A stretch of 64,000 nucleotides of DNA, from assembly GCF_001927285.1 (NCBI RefSeq), contig NZ_MSIG01000004.1:310001-374000 (forward strand), in the 5' to 3' direction. The stretch comes from Mongoliimonas terrestris. GTDB lineage: Bacteria > Pseudomonadota > Alphaproteobacteria > Rhizobiales > Pleomorphomonadaceae. The position numbers and the translations under genes are program-made. Within the stretch, counting starts at the first letter, position 1; every line of letters begins with the position of its first letter. Below, one piece after another: positions 52,773 to 62,597 of this stretch. Under the pieces are notes generated by a model, which worked only from the letters and a program-made list of their open reading frames with translations, was not told where the DNA came from and did not search any database.

Positions 52773-53855
52773 ATGATTGTGTCCCGATCTCCATCTGAAC
52801 GTCCAAGCTCCAACCGGGTCCGCATCGTCGACGTTGCCGCGGCTGCGGGCGTCTCGATCGCGACTGTTTCGAAGGCCCTGAACGGCTCCGGCCGGATGGC
52901 CCCCGAGACGCGCGAACGCGTACGGCGGATTGCGTCCGAGCTGGAGTTCCGGCCGAACGTGATGGCTCGGGCCCTGCTCAGCCGGCGCAGTTTCACCATC
53001 GGCCTTCTCGCGGGTGATCCGGACGGCAGCATCAGCATGCCGGTCGCCCGCGGCGTGGCGGAGGCCACCCTCGCCGACGGCGTGTCGGTCTTCTACTGCG
53101 CCGCCAGCCACGATCCGACCGTCGCCCGCAAGCATGTGGAGGCGATGCTGGACAAGCACGTGGACGGCCTCCTGGTCGTCGGCGAAGCGCTTGAGGCGCC
53201 CTTTCCGATCGATCTGTCCGCACTCGCACTCCCAGTCGTCCACGTCCTGTCGGCCGGACCCCCGGACGGCATCGTGTTCGCGCCGGACGAGGGCGAGGCC
53301 TTCCGCCGGACGCTGCAAGACCTCAGGACGGCCGGGCGGCAGCGGCCTGTCTACCTCGCTGGACCGTCCGAATCCGTTGCCTGCCGTCAGCGGGCGCTGG
53401 CGTTCCGCGCGGCGGCCGGCTGGGATGCGCCGGTGCTCTTCGGCGCCGTCTCCGAACTTTGGGGCCGCATGGAGGTCGACCGGCTCTGGCAGTCGGTCGA
53501 ACATCTGCCCGACGCCGTCCTCTGCGGGGCCACGCCCATCGCCCAGGGCGCTCTCGCTGCCCTGGCCGAGCACGGGGTCCGGGTGCCGGCGGATGTGGCG
53601 GTGGCGACCTTCGGGGACGGTGACCCGCCGCCCCATGTGACGCTGATGGATCCCGACCTGGAAGCCCTCGGCGCCGCTGCCGCCCGCGCCCTCCTGGAGA
53701 TGATCGGCGAGACGGAGGTCCGCCCGGGCCGCTACCTCCTGCCGTGCCGCATCGTGCCACCCGGCGCGGCCTGCAACACGGCCTCCGGCGGCGCCGTTCA
53801 GGACGTCACCGCCAGATCCCCGGGCGATCGAAGAGGCGCTCCGTCTGTCGCTTGA
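52773..53855 (+). CDS. LacI family transcriptional regulator
   Basis: A 360-residue protein. The N-terminal helix-turn-helix and hinge helix read VRIVDVAAAAGVSIATVSKA, then LNGSGRMAPETRERVRRIAS. The C-terminal part (about 70-335) is a periplasmic-binding-protein-like sensor fold with GLLAGDPDGSISMPVARGV at its start. The ligand is unknown, and there is no sugar operon next to it; the gene is followed only by a tRNA. The ATG at 52773 or a GTG at 52764 can be the start. Confidence 0.85.
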   Translation: MIVSRSPSERPSSNRVRIVDVAAAAGVSIATVSKALNGSGRMAPETRERVRRIASELEFRPNVMARALLSRRSFTIGLLAGDPDGSISMPVARGVAEATLADGVSVFYCAASHDPTVARKHVEAMLDKHVDGLLVVGEALEAPFPIDLSALALPVVHVLSAGPPDGIVFAPDEGEAFRRTLQDLRTAGRQRPVYLAGPSESVACRQRALAFRAAAGWDAPVLFGAVSELWGRMEVDRLWQSVEHLPDAVLCGATPIAQGALAALAEHGVRVPADVAVATFGDGDPPPHVTLMDPDLEALGAAAARALLEMIGETEVRPGRYLLPCRIVPPGAACNTASGGAVQDVTARSPGDRRGAPSVA

Positions 53856-53926
53856 CAGGCCCGCCGGCAGGACCTTATACCGACAGCGCTTCGGACGAAC
53901 GGCCACGGTGTCCTCGTCCCGGCGAC

Positions 53927-54003
53927 AGCAGAGTAGCTCAGGTGGTTAGAGCGACGGACTCATAACCCGTAGGTCGGCGGTTCGAATCCGCCCTCTGCTA
54001 CCA
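53927..54003 (+). tRNA. tRNA with CAT anticodon (Met, or Ile2 if lysidinylated)
   Basis: A complete cloverleaf with encoded CCA: acceptor stem AGCAGAG/CTCTGCT, D-stem GCTC/GAGC, anticodon CAT at 53961-53963, T-arm GGCGGTTCGAATCCGCC. The T-loop TTCGAAT and a regular acceptor stem show it is an elongator tRNA and not initiator. The anticodon stem has an A-C mismatch at positions 31-39. Elongator Met is the more likely identity. Confidence 0.9.
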
Positions 54004-54082
54004 TCCCTCACAAAGCGTCCGATCAGCGAGCCGGCACCCGGCGACAGGACCGCGGGGTCTCAATCGCGCGCGGAGACCCGTT

Positions 54083-54502
54083 ATGCGGCAGGCGATCCAC
54101 ACGCTCCACGTCGACACCCGCGGCAAGGGCCTCGTGGAGATCACCCGCCCACTCCTGGCGTTCGTCGCGGGTCAGGGCATCGCCACCGGTCTCCTGACGG
54201 CCTACTGCCGCCACACCTCCGCGTCGCTTCTCATCCAGGAGAACGCCGATCCGGACGTGCGCACCGACCTTGACACCTTCTTCGCCGCCATCGCCCCCGA
54301 GGACCCGGGCCGCTACATCCACGCCGACGAGGGTCCGGACGACATGCCGGCGCATATCCGCGCGGCGCTCACCGCCGTCCAGGTCTCCATCCCGGTCGCC
54401 GACGGCCGGCCGGTGCTCGGCACCTGGCAGGGGCTCTATCTGTTCGAGCACCGCAGCCGTCCGCACCGCCGGGAGGTGGTTCTCCATCTGATCGGCGAAT
54501 GA
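54083..54502 (+). CDS. YjbQ family protein (UPF0047)
   Basis: A 139-residue protein of the UPF0047 fold. Conserved blocks: LLTAYCRHTSASLLIQENAD, then GTWQGLYLFEHRSRPHRREV. The histidines and acidic residues form the expected metal/phosphate site. E. coli YjbQ can replace thiamine-phosphate synthase weakly, but the natural role is open. The ATG at 54083 gives the family's usual length. It lies 79 bases after the tRNA and converges with the peptidase gene. Confidence 0.87.
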   Translation: MRQAIHTLHVDTRGKGLVEITRPLLAFVAGQGIATGLLTAYCRHTSASLLIQENADPDVRTDLDTFFAAIAPEDPGRYIHADEGPDDMPAHIRAALTAVQVSIPVADGRPVLGTWQGLYLFEHRSRPHRREVVLHLIGE

Positions 54503-54542
54503 CGCCGCACCGGGACAACCGGCAACGCGCGGCCTGTCGCCA

Positions 54543-56123
54543 TCAAGGCTCGCCCACCCCGTCGGCGCCTGCATAGACCGCGCGCACGTCCGCCTTCATG
54601 GCCGCCCGCACGTCGGGCCTCAGATACATCATGTGCCCGCCCTCATAGACCTCGGTGCGGATCGGCGCCGCGCCGATCAGCGGCGGCAACTGTTGCACCA
54701 GATATTCGGACGCCATGTAGGTGGTGACGAGGTCCGTATAGCCGTGGGTGATCAGCACCTTCATGGCCGGGTTCAGCGCGCGGGCCTCCTGCAGGTCGTC
54801 GAGCACGCCGGCAAAGCCCTGGCGAGACCCGCCGCCGCCATAATCCCACCGCCCGGCGATCTCGCCGTTGAGAAGGCGGTAGGTGATGTCCGTTCGAAAC
54901 CCCAGTTCGTCGCGCACATAGGCCACCATGGCGGCGGTCAGTGCCGGCACGCTCCGGTCGAGGATCGGATCGGGACCGAGCGGCCCGTTCTGCTGCGGCG
55001 CCACGTCGGGCCCGGCGATCGAGCCGTCATAGCGGCTGAGGAGCCGGCCCGGGTCGAAGGTCTTGATAAAGACCGACACCGGCACCCGGGCGAACCGCCG
55101 GCGCACCTCCTCCACCGGCAGGCCGGTGTAGCGCGCCACCGTCTCGCTCGCCCGCTCGGCCGCCTCCACCGGGCCGGCGGCGAGCGCGACCAGATAGTCG
55201 TTGAGGGCGTAGCGCTCCACCTCGGCGAGGCGCTCGGCAAGCGCCGCGCTGCCGCGCACCCCTTGCTTCTCGAAGTTCACCGCGGCGAGCGACGGCAGCG
55301 TCAGCGCCCAGGTCAGCGGTTCGTAGTCCTCGCCGTAAAGGAGCGAGAATTCCAGCGCCGGCGAGATCAGCACCACGCCGCTCGGCGCGATGCCGGCGCT
55401 CTCCTGCAGCGTCTTCGCCAGGAGCGCCGCCCGGAAGCCGCCGTAGCTCTCGCCGGCCAGATAGACCGGCGCGCGCATCCGGTCGTTCGCCTGCAGGTGG
55501 AGGCGGATGAAGGCGCTCATCGCCTCCGCGTCGCGCTCCACCGACCAGAAGCGGTTCTCCTGCTCCTGGTCGGTACCCCGGCTGTAGCCGGTGCCCGGCG
55601 GGTCCACGAAGACCAGATCGGTGAGATCGAGCCAGGTGTCCGGATTGTCGATCAGTCGCTGCGGCGGCGGTAGGAAGTCGCCGCTCGCGGCGGTGTCGAG
55701 CACCCGTGGCCCGAGCGCGCCGAGGTGCAGGTAGGCGGAGGCCGCGCCCGGGCCGCCGTTGAACACGAAGGTCACCGGCCGGTCGGCGGCGCCGTCCTTC
55801 AGCCTGTAGGCGACGTGGAAGATCTCGGCCGTCACCTTGCCGGTCCCGTCACGAAGCGCCTGGGTGCCGGCCGTCACCGTGTAGGCGAGGGTGCCGCCGT
55901 CGACCGCGATGGACGCCTCGCGGGTGGTCGCCTGCGGCAGCAGGCTGAGGATGCCGCTCGTCGGGCGCGGCGCCGCTTCCGCCGTGCCGTCCTGTGCGGA
56001 CGCGCCGCCGGCGTCCTCTGCGGCCACCGGTCCGCATACCACGAGCGTGAAGGCGATGAGGCATGCGCGCGCGACCGGAATCAGCGGCCTGCGTGTCGTC
56101 GTCCAGGGGGAGAGAGGCAGCAT
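54543..56123 (-). CDS. S10 family serine carboxypeptidase-like protein
   Basis: A 526-residue secreted peptidase-like protein. The ATG at 56123 starts a signal peptide with core VARACLIAFTLVVCGPVAA. The alpha/beta hydrolase catalytic set is visible: Ser in VYLAGESYGGFRAAL, Asp in ITHGYTDLVTTYMAS and His in YEGGHMMYL. The oxyanion segment is FVFNGGPGAAS. Periplasmic carboxypeptidase of the S10 type is likely; bacterial members have few studied substrates. The longer open frame is not supported. Confidence 0.85.
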   Translation of the reverse strand: MLPLSPWTTTRRPLIPVARACLIAFTLVVCGPVAAEDAGGASAQDGTAEAAPRPTSGILSLLPQATTREASIAVDGGTLAYTVTAGTQALRDGTGKVTAEIFHVAYRLKDGAADRPVTFVFNGGPGAASAYLHLGALGPRVLDTAASGDFLPPPQRLIDNPDTWLDLTDLVFVDPPGTGYSRGTDQEQENRFWSVERDAEAMSAFIRLHLQANDRMRAPVYLAGESYGGFRAALLAKTLQESAGIAPSGVVLISPALEFSLLYGEDYEPLTWALTLPSLAAVNFEKQGVRGSAALAERLAEVERYALNDYLVALAAGPVEAAERASETVARYTGLPVEEVRRRFARVPVSVFIKTFDPGRLLSRYDGSIAGPDVAPQQNGPLGPDPILDRSVPALTAAMVAYVRDELGFRTDITYRLLNGEIAGRWDYGGGGSRQGFAGVLDDLQEARALNPAMKVLITHGYTDLVTTYMASEYLVQQLPPLIGAAPIRTEVYEGGHMMYLRPDVRAAMKADVRAVYAGADGVGEP

Positions 56124-56490
56124 GAGGTTCGCTTGTCCTTGGATGAACGGTCCGACCCGGCAACCCGCCGGCTCCGCGGTCCGTTCCCTGGCCGTGGCTC
56201 GGTCGGAAGCGGAGCCGCGCGAGGGGGACGAGTCACGGCGAAGTGATGGGCTTTTTGATGACGCCGCGCCAACACGCCGGACCCGGCCGTCGTCCGGCAT
56301 TTTCAGGCCGTTTTCGGCCTACACCCCGCCAGCTGTGCCGTCCTCTCCCGACCCGGACGGCCGCCCACGCCCTGGATCGGCGGGCGTGCGTCGCCATCTT
56401 GGGCAAAGGACGTGGGGGGAGCGCCATGGCCGCCCGCGACCCTGTTCGCAGACGTACCGGCCTTCAACGATCGAGGAGCACTGACCGCCC
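56124..56490. other. 367-base gene-free region between divergent peptidase and dehydrogenase genes
   Basis: Expected to hold the two divergent promoters. GC content is high and I see no strong repeat, promoter match or small ORF with a good start. Confidence 0.5.
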
Positions 56491-57624
56491 ATGACCCGTT
56501 TCGCCATCGCCTGCAGTCTCGCCGCCCTTCTGACCGGACCGGTCGCCGCGCAGTCCGCCTCGACCGGCGACGCCGCCCTGTCGGTCACGCCGGTGGCCGA
56601 GGGCCTGAGCACGCCCTGGGGCCTCGCCTTCCTGCCCGACGGGCGCATGCTGGTGACCGAGAAGGCCGGCACGCTCCGGCTCGTCTCCACCGACGGCACC
56701 GTCTCCGAGCCGATCGCCGGGCTGCCCGACGTGGACGCGCGGGGGCAGGGCGGCCTTCTCGACGTCGCCATTCACCCGGACTTCGAGGAGAACCGGCTCG
56801 TCTACTTCACCTACTCCGAACCCGGTGAAAACCGGACCAACTCCACCGCCGTCGGTCGCGGCGCCCTCTCGGAGGACGGCACCGGCCTCAGAGACGTTGA
56901 GGTGATCTTCACCCAGCAGCCGAAGGTCGCCAGCACCAAGCACTTCGGCTCGCGCCTGGTGTTCGACAACAACGGCCACCTCTTCGTCGGCCTCGGCGAG
57001 CGCTCCGACGAGCAGTTCCGCGGCCAGGCGCAGGATCCCATGTCCCACCTCGGCAAGGTGGTCCGCCTCGATCCGGACGGATCGGTCCCGGCCGACAACC
57101 CCTATGCGGACGGCAGCGAGGCGCGGCCGGAGATCTGGTCGACCGGCCATCGCAACATCCAGGCGGCCGCCCTCAACCCGGCGTCGGGCGACCTCTGGGT
57201 GATCGAGCACGGTCCGCGCGGCGGCGACGAGGTGAACATCGCCAAGGCGCGCAACAACTACGGCTGGCCGGAGGTCTCCTTCGGCGTGAACTACAGCGGC
57301 AGCCCGGTCGGCACCGGCGCGGCGCAAGGCGAAGGCTTCACCGACCCGATCTACCAGTGGACGCCGGTCATCGCGCCCTCCGGCATGGTGTTCTACGGCG
57401 GCGACGCCTTCCCGGAGTGGCAGGGCGACCTCTTCGTCGGCGGTCTGCGGGCCAAGTCCCTGGTTCGGCTCGATGTTGACGGCGACCGGATCGTCGGCGA
57501 GGAGCGTCTCCTCGGCGACCTCGACAAGCGCATCCGCGACGTGGCCGAGGGCCCGGACGGGGCCCTCTACGTGATCACGGACGAGCGCAACGCCGCCGTC
57601 TATCGGATCGCGCCCCAGGACTGA
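56491..57624 (+). CDS. PQQ-dependent sugar dehydrogenase (soluble aldose dehydrogenase type)
   Basis: A 377-residue periplasmic six-bladed beta-propeller. A signal peptide (FAIACSLAALLTGPVAA, cut before QSAS) is followed by STPWGLAFLPDGRMLVTEKA. GHRNIQAAALNPASGDLWV, then IEHGPRGGDEVNIAKARNNY and GWPEVSFGVNYSG carry the PQQ and calcium-binding residues. It matches the YliI/Asd group that oxidises aldoses. No PQQ synthesis gene is in the window, so the cofactor must come from elsewhere or be taken up. Confidence 0.87.
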   Translation: MTRFAIACSLAALLTGPVAAQSASTGDAALSVTPVAEGLSTPWGLAFLPDGRMLVTEKAGTLRLVSTDGTVSEPIAGLPDVDARGQGGLLDVAIHPDFEENRLVYFTYSEPGENRTNSTAVGRGALSEDGTGLRDVEVIFTQQPKVASTKHFGSRLVFDNNGHLFVGLGERSDEQFRGQAQDPMSHLGKVVRLDPDGSVPADNPYADGSEARPEIWSTGHRNIQAAALNPASGDLWVIEHGPRGGDEVNIAKARNNYGWPEVSFGVNYSGSPVGTGAAQGEGFTDPIYQWTPVIAPSGMVFYGGDAFPEWQGDLFVGGLRAKSLVRLDVDGDRIVGEERLLGDLDKRIRDVAEGPDGALYVITDERNAAVYRIAPQD

Positions 57625-57642
57625 TCGGCGGTGCCGACCCCA

Positions 57643-57674
57643 ACGGCGGGCGGGCGACACCGCCCGTCCGCCGT
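57643..57674. terminator. Terminator hairpin between convergent genes
   Basis: Two 14-base arms (ACGGCGGGCGGGCG and CGCCCGTCCGCCGT) pair with one G-T wobble around a 4-base loop, followed by CAATTTG on the plus strand. It serves the sugar dehydrogenase and perhaps the facing chemoreceptor gene. Confidence 0.65.
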
Positions 57675-57688
57675 CAATTTGTCTCTGC

Positions 57689-60073
57689 CTAGCCCGTCCG
57701 AAGGCCGTCGAGGAACGACCGCACCGCTCCGTTCAGTTCGCCGGCCTGCTGGCTGAGGCGGCCGGCGGTGTTGCCGAGATCGAAGGAGATCGTCTCGGTC
57801 TCCGACACCGAGCGGTCCACCTCCGCCATGCTAGCCGAGACCGCCCTTATGGATCCGAGCGAGCGTGTCATGCTGTCGGTGATCTCCCGCGTGGCGGCGC
57901 CTTGCTCCTCCACGGCGGCCGCGATGCCGGATGCGATCTCCGACACATTGGCTATCACCTGCGAGATGCTGCCGACCGAGTCCACCGCCGCGCCGGTCGA
58001 GGCCTGGATCTCCTGCACCTGCACGACGATCTCGTCGGTCGCCCGGGCCGTCTGTTCGGCAAGGCTCTTCACCTCCGTCGCCACCACGGCGAAGCCGCGG
58101 CCGGCGTCTCCCGCCCGAGCCGCCTCGATGGTGGCGTTGAGGGCGAGGAGATTCGTCTGCGCGGCGATGTCGGAGATCAGCGACACCACGCTGCCGATCT
58201 TGCGGGCGGAGTCCGCCAGTCCCCGGATGATGCGGTCGGAATCGGAGGCCTGCGTCACCGCCGCGGAGGAGACCTCCTGGGCGCTCGCCACCTGCCGTCC
58301 GATCTCCGAGATGGAGGACACCAGCTCCTCGGCCGCGGCCGCCACCGTCTCCACCCCTTCGGTCGCGGTACCGGCCGACGCGCTCACCGCGCTCGACTGC
58401 TTGCTGCTCGACGCGGCTGCGCGATTGAGGGTCTCGGCCTTCCGCGACACGTCCTCCGAGGTCGCCGTCACGCCGTCCACGATGCCCTTCACCTTGGCCT
58501 CGAAGGTCTCGGCGAGGGCGATCTGCCGCGTCTCGTCGATCCAGGCCGCCAGGGACGACACCACATGCCCGGCCCGGTCGCGGATCGGCGTCACCTTGAC
58601 GGCGAACCGACCCGTGCCGAGCGTCAGCGAAAACGCCCCGCCCGTTCCTCGGGCGCCGAACCGGTCGCGCTCCGCCGCAAGGCGCGGGTGGAGGGCGCCG
58701 ACCTCCGCGCCCACGATGGTCGCCGGCAGGCTCGCCCGGTAGGGCGCCACCGCCGCATCGAAGGCGTGGTTGGCGTAGGCGATGCGGTTGTCGGCGGCGC
58801 CGACGGTCAACACCGCGAGCGGCATCTCGTCGACGATCTGGCGCAGTTCGAACGCCGCCATCACCTCCGCCTTCAGGTGGCCGTAGGCGCGGGCCATGTC
58901 GCCGATCTCGTCGCCGCGGTGCCCGTAGGGCAGATCCGTGGCCGTCCCGCCCGCGAGGGCCGTCAGGGCATCGGCGGTTCGTGCCAAGGGCTTCGCCGCC
59001 AGATGGCCGACTAGGAGGCCGCCGGCCGCGACGCCGATCACCACGAACACCACCGCGTAGGACACCTCCCGCTCCATGGCGTCGAACACCGGATAGGCTT
59101 CGCTCAGCGGAATGCGCACCAGCACGGTCCAGCCGAGGCCCGGATAGTCGTAGGCGCCGTTGGTGCGCACATGGGCGATCTTGATCGGGGTGCCGCTCTC
59201 CGGATCGATGTTCACCATCGATCCAGCTTCCGGCAGGTCCGCCAGCCGGAAGCCGCCCTCGTCGGCCAGCGTCTGATTCAGGATCACCGCGGGATCCCGA
59301 TCATAGCGCGTGATCGGCTGGCCGCCGACCGTCTCCATGTCGAGGAGCAGGCGTCCCTCCGCGTCGGCGATCTCCAGGTGGGTGACCGCGTAGTTGGCGG
59401 CGAACTTGGCGCTGAAGCCCTGGGCGATCTGGTCGACCAGCCCGAAATCCGCGAAATTGGCCCAGACGCCGAGGATCCGGCCGGCATCGTCAACCACCCG
59501 GGCGGAGTAGACGATGACCATCCCGTCGTCGCCATAAAGCGCCCCGATGTCCCGGTCGAAGCCTGGCTGCTGGACCGCCGTGCCGGTGAAGCCGTTCGGG
59601 CCTTCCAGATAGCGCCCGTTCATGGCGTCCCGAAACCAGGTGGCGTCGGTGAACGCGCGGTCGTAGAAGGCCGCGGTTTCGATCGGTCTGCCCAGGTTGT
59701 CCACGGTGTTGACCGCCAGCACGGCCCCGGACGTGTCCACGAAGAGGGTCAGCCGGTAGAGACCGTAAAGCTTCATGTAGCCGTTCATCGCCTGCACGAG
59801 CGTGTTGCCCGGCGAGGGATTTCGATGGTTGGCCGGATCGCGCGTCGCGTCGTTCAGCCCGAAGGCCTGGGCGTCGCCATAGCGCTCGAAAAGGTTGCGG
59901 TCGATGGTGTCGCCGATCGCCTCCGCGATCTCCAGGTTCGTCCGGTCCAGCGCCTGCTCCAGGCTTGGCCGGTGATGAAACTGGAAGATGGCCAGGGCGG
60001 ACAGTCCCGCCAAGAGCGTGACGCTCGCCAGCATGACGGCGATCTTGTGTGAGATTTTCCATTTCAGCCGCAC
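57689..60073 (-). CDS. Membrane methyl-accepting chemotaxis protein with periplasmic sensor and PAS-like region
   Basis: A 794-residue chemoreceptor. GTG at 60073 is the start, with GGAGG 7 bases upstream; an upstream frame lacks such a site. TM1 is near residues 8-30, then a large periplasmic sensor (about 33-340, dCache-like, with [18 protein letters not shown]), TM2 ([20 protein letters not shown]), HAMP, a PAS-like region with [20 protein letters not shown], and the signalling domain with [19 protein letters not shown]. The ligand is unknown. It may share the flagellar motor encoded at 37.6-50.4 kb. Confidence 0.88.
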   Translation of the reverse strand: MRLKWKISHKIAVMLASVTLLAGLSALAIFQFHHRPSLEQALDRTNLEIAEAIGDTIDRNLFERYGDAQAFGLNDATRDPANHRNPSPGNTLVQAMNGYMKLYGLYRLTLFVDTSGAVLAVNTVDNLGRPIETAAFYDRAFTDATWFRDAMNGRYLEGPNGFTGTAVQQPGFDRDIGALYGDDGMVIVYSARVVDDAGRILGVWANFADFGLVDQIAQGFSAKFAANYAVTHLEIADAEGRLLLDMETVGGQPITRYDRDPAVILNQTLADEGGFRLADLPEAGSMVNIDPESGTPIKIAHVRTNGAYDYPGLGWTVLVRIPLSEAYPVFDAMEREVSYAVVFVVIGVAAGGLLVGHLAAKPLARTADALTALAGGTATDLPYGHRGDEIGDMARAYGHLKAEVMAAFELRQIVDEMPLAVLTVGAADNRIAYANHAFDAAVAPYRASLPATIVGAEVGALHPRLAAERDRFGARGTGGAFSLTLGTGRFAVKVTPIRDRAGHVVSSLAAWIDETRQIALAETFEAKVKGIVDGVTATSEDVSRKAETLNRAAASSSKQSSAVSASAGTATEGVETVAAAAEELVSSISEIGRQVASAQEVSSAAVTQASDSDRIIRGLADSARKIGSVVSLISDIAAQTNLLALNATIEAARAGDAGRGFAVVATEVKSLAEQTARATDEIVVQVQEIQASTGAAVDSVGSISQVIANVSEIASGIAAAVEEQGAATREITDSMTRSLGSIRAVSASMAEVDRSVSETETISFDLGNTAGRLSQQAGELNGAVRSFLDGLRTG

Positions 60074-60422
60074 GCGTGTTCCTCCCCCCGCCCGGACTGC
60101 GATCAACAAAACATTGTAGGTCTTCCAACAATTAACAGTGAGTATAAGATTTTGATACGAGCGTATTAATACCATTCGCTCGCTGCCGACGTCGCTCCTG
60201 CTCGGTGCCCATGTGTGAAGGGTGCATTGAATGCTTGAGATCTTCTATCGCGTTGCGACAACGGGGGATCGGCCGTCTGCGGCGCGCAGTCCTGTCGCCG
60301 CGCCCGGCCCTTGAACGACGCGCGTGCGGCATTGCGGGCGCGTCCCGGTCGGGGACGAACCTGCTCGCCGGCCCGTGTCGGCCGGAACAGGTCTTCGCGC
60401 CATCGACCCCGATGATTCGGCG
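60074..60422. other. 349-base gene-free region upstream of the chemoreceptor
   Basis: The part next to the chemoreceptor (60074-60180) is AT-rich (for example CAACAATTAACAGTGAGTAT) and should be its promoter. The remainder is GC-rich and follows the end of the GH13 gene. No hairpin with a T tract is clear. Confidence 0.5.
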
Positions 60423-62078
60423 TCAGATTTCGCTGCGGGTCAGCAGGTAGTCCAGGCCGCCGACCCGGTACCAGCGCAAGCCATAGGGCTCCATCAGCAC
60501 GCTGAACGTGTTGCCGTCGTCCGGCTTCCGATGGTCGTGGCCAAGAAGATCCACCAGCGGCTTGTCGTCGAGGCCGGTGCGGAAATGCACTTCGCACGGC
60601 TTGGCAGAAAGGTTGTGGAGAAAGAGCACGCTGTTGCCGCGCCAGTCGTAGCGAAGGGCCAGAATGGCCTCCGCCCCGGTGTCCACCGGCACCAGGTCGC
60701 CCCATGCCACCTCCGGGATCTCCTTGCGCATGCGGATCATCCGCTCCAGCCAGTTGAGCAGGCTGTCGGCGTTCCGCCGCTGATAGGCGGCGTTGAGATG
60801 CGGGTAGCCGTAGGGGCCGTCCGTGATGACCGGCATCACCGGCGTGTCCGACTTGGTGAAGCCGCCGTGCGGCTCGTCCGACCATTGCATCGGCGTGCGG
60901 GCGCAGTAGCGCTCCGGCAGCGAGAGGTCGTCGCCCATGCCGATCTCGTCGCCGTAGCGGATCACCGGCACCCCCGGCAGCGTGAAGAGCAGCGAGTAGG
61001 CGAGTTTCAGCCGCCGCTCGTCGCCGTCCAGCATGGGTGCCAACCGGCGCCGGATACCGCGGTGGTAGAGCTGGTGCGTCTCCTCCGGACCGAAGGCGGC
61101 GAACACCTTGTCCCGGTCCTCGGGTGCCAGCCGGCCGAGATCGAGTTCGTCGTGGTTGCGCAGATGCAGGCCCCACTGGGCGGTGTCCGGCAGACCGCGG
61201 GTCTCCATCAGCGCCTTCACCAGCGGCTCCGTCCGCTCTGTCGCCATGGCCAGGAAGAGGTTCTGATTGACGTGGAAGTTGAACATCATCTGCAGGCGGT
61301 CGCTGTCGTCGCCCACGTAGTTGATGGTCTCCTCCGGCGCCACGTTCGCCTCGGCGAGCACGATGCTGTCCCCGCGCCGCCACTGGATGAACTGGCGGAA
61401 CAGGCGCAGCATCTGGAACTGCTGTTTCGGCTTCTCGATGCCGGCGCCCTTCTCGGCGATCACGAAGGGCACCGCGTCCATGCGGAACCCGGAGACCCCG
61501 AGTTCCAGCCAGAAGCCCATGATCTTCAGGATCTCCGCCTGGACGTGCGGGTTGGCGGTGTTGAGATCCGGCTGGTGGTCGTAGAAGCGGTGGAAGTAGT
61601 AGGCGCCCGCCTTGGCGTCCTTCGTCCACGTGGTGACCTGCACGCCGGGGAAGATCATGCCTTCGTCGGCGTCCTTGGGCTTGGTCTTCGACCAGACGTA
61701 CCAGTCCCGGTAGGGCGATTTCGGATCCAAGCGGGCCGATTGGAACCACGGGTGCTGGTCGGACGTGTGGTTGACCACGAGGTCGATGATCACCCGCATG
61801 CCGCGCTGCTTGGCCCCGTGGGCAAACTCCACGAAATCTCCGAGCGTGCCGTAGCGCGGGTCGATCCCGTAGTGGTCGCTCACGTCGTAGCCGTCGTCCT
61901 TGCCGGGCGAGGGCTGGAACGGCATCAGCCAGATCGCCGTGACGCCCAGCCCGTGCAGGTAGTCCAGTCGTCGTGTGAGGCCCTCGAAGTCGCCGACGCC
62001 GTCGCCGTTGGAGTCCATGAAGGTCTCCACCGACACGCAGTAGAAGACGGCGTTCTTGTACCAGAGGTCTTCGATCAT
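60423..62078 (-). CDS. GH13 alpha-glucanotransferase, trehalose synthase-like
   Basis: A 551-residue enzyme of the alpha-amylase superfamily. The four conserved regions are visible: DLVVNHTSDQHPWFQ, GFRMDAVPF (nucleophile Asp201), VLAEANV (acid/base Glu243) and LRNHDELDL (Asp310). The opening LWYKNAVFYCVSVETFMDSN resembles trehalose synthase (maltose to trehalose), and the length is that of the single-domain form. Other GH13 specificities, such as sucrose or maltose-acting hydrolases, cannot be excluded. No glgE, treY or treZ gene is near. Confidence 0.8.
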   Translation of the reverse strand: MIEDLWYKNAVFYCVSVETFMDSNGDGVGDFEGLTRRLDYLHGLGVTAIWLMPFQPSPGKDDGYDVSDHYGIDPRYGTLGDFVEFAHGAKQRGMRVIIDLVVNHTSDQHPWFQSARLDPKSPYRDWYVWSKTKPKDADEGMIFPGVQVTTWTKDAKAGAYYFHRFYDHQPDLNTANPHVQAEILKIMGFWLELGVSGFRMDAVPFVIAEKGAGIEKPKQQFQMLRLFRQFIQWRRGDSIVLAEANVAPEETINYVGDDSDRLQMMFNFHVNQNLFLAMATERTEPLVKALMETRGLPDTAQWGLHLRNHDELDLGRLAPEDRDKVFAAFGPEETHQLYHRGIRRRLAPMLDGDERRLKLAYSLLFTLPGVPVIRYGDEIGMGDDLSLPERYCARTPMQWSDEPHGGFTKSDTPVMPVITDGPYGYPHLNAAYQRRNADSLLNWLERMIRMRKEIPEVAWGDLVPVDTGAEAILALRYDWRGNSVLFLHNLSAKPCEVHFRTGLDDKPLVDLLGHDHRKPDDGNTFSVLMEPYGLRWYRVGGLDYLLTRSEI

Positions 62079-62206
62079 GGCGGTGGTCCCGGCGGTTCTA
62101 CGGACGACGTTGTTCGGACGGCGATGTCGAAGAGCGAACGCGGCCGGGGCCGGATCGTTCTCGCCCGTCGTCCGCCGCCCGCGCCGGGATGGCCGGGTGC
62201 GCGCGG

Positions 62207-62365
62207 TTACTTCCGCACGATCACCCAGATCGCGTGGATGATGCCGGGGATGTAGCCGAGGAGGGTGAGCAGGATGTTCAGCCAGAAATGAAGGCCGATG
62301 CCGACCTGCAGGAACACGCCGAGCGGCGGCAGCAGGATGGCGATCAGGATGCGAAGGATGTCCAT
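62207..62365 (-). CDS. YqaE/Pmp3 family membrane peptide
   Basis: A 52-residue protein with two helices: ILRILIAILLPPLGVFLQVG and HFWLNILLTLLGYIPGIIHA, ending in IWVIVRK. The LPPLGVFLQ and NILLTLLGYIPGIIHAIW blocks are the Pmp3/YqaE signature. Members of this family respond to salt or envelope stress and affect membrane potential in yeast; the bacterial role is less clear. GGAG lies 9 bases before the ATG. It precedes the GH13 gene on the same strand. Confidence 0.9.
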   Translation of the reverse strand: MDILRILIAILLPPLGVFLQVGIGLHFWLNILLTLLGYIPGIIHAIWVIVRK

Positions 62366-62597
62366 GGTTAGCCTCTCCGAAGGGTGTTGGATGCGGTCCC
62401 ACGGACAACGCCGCTGCAGCCCGGTCCGATCCCGACGTCATGTCGTGTTTACGCCCACGCTTGCCAAGGCCGCGCCATCCATCACCAAAACGGCATGACT
62501 TAGGGTCGAAACCGAATTGGACGGTTATCGATTGGCCGGCGTACGGTCTTCGCCGAAGAGCGCCGACAAGGCGCGAAAGGGGTCGAGGATCCGGACG

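Noticed and set aside
53927..54082. The tRNA as an attachment site of an integrated element
   Set aside because: No integrase, no direct repeat of the tRNA 3' end within the window, and ordinary genes on both sides.
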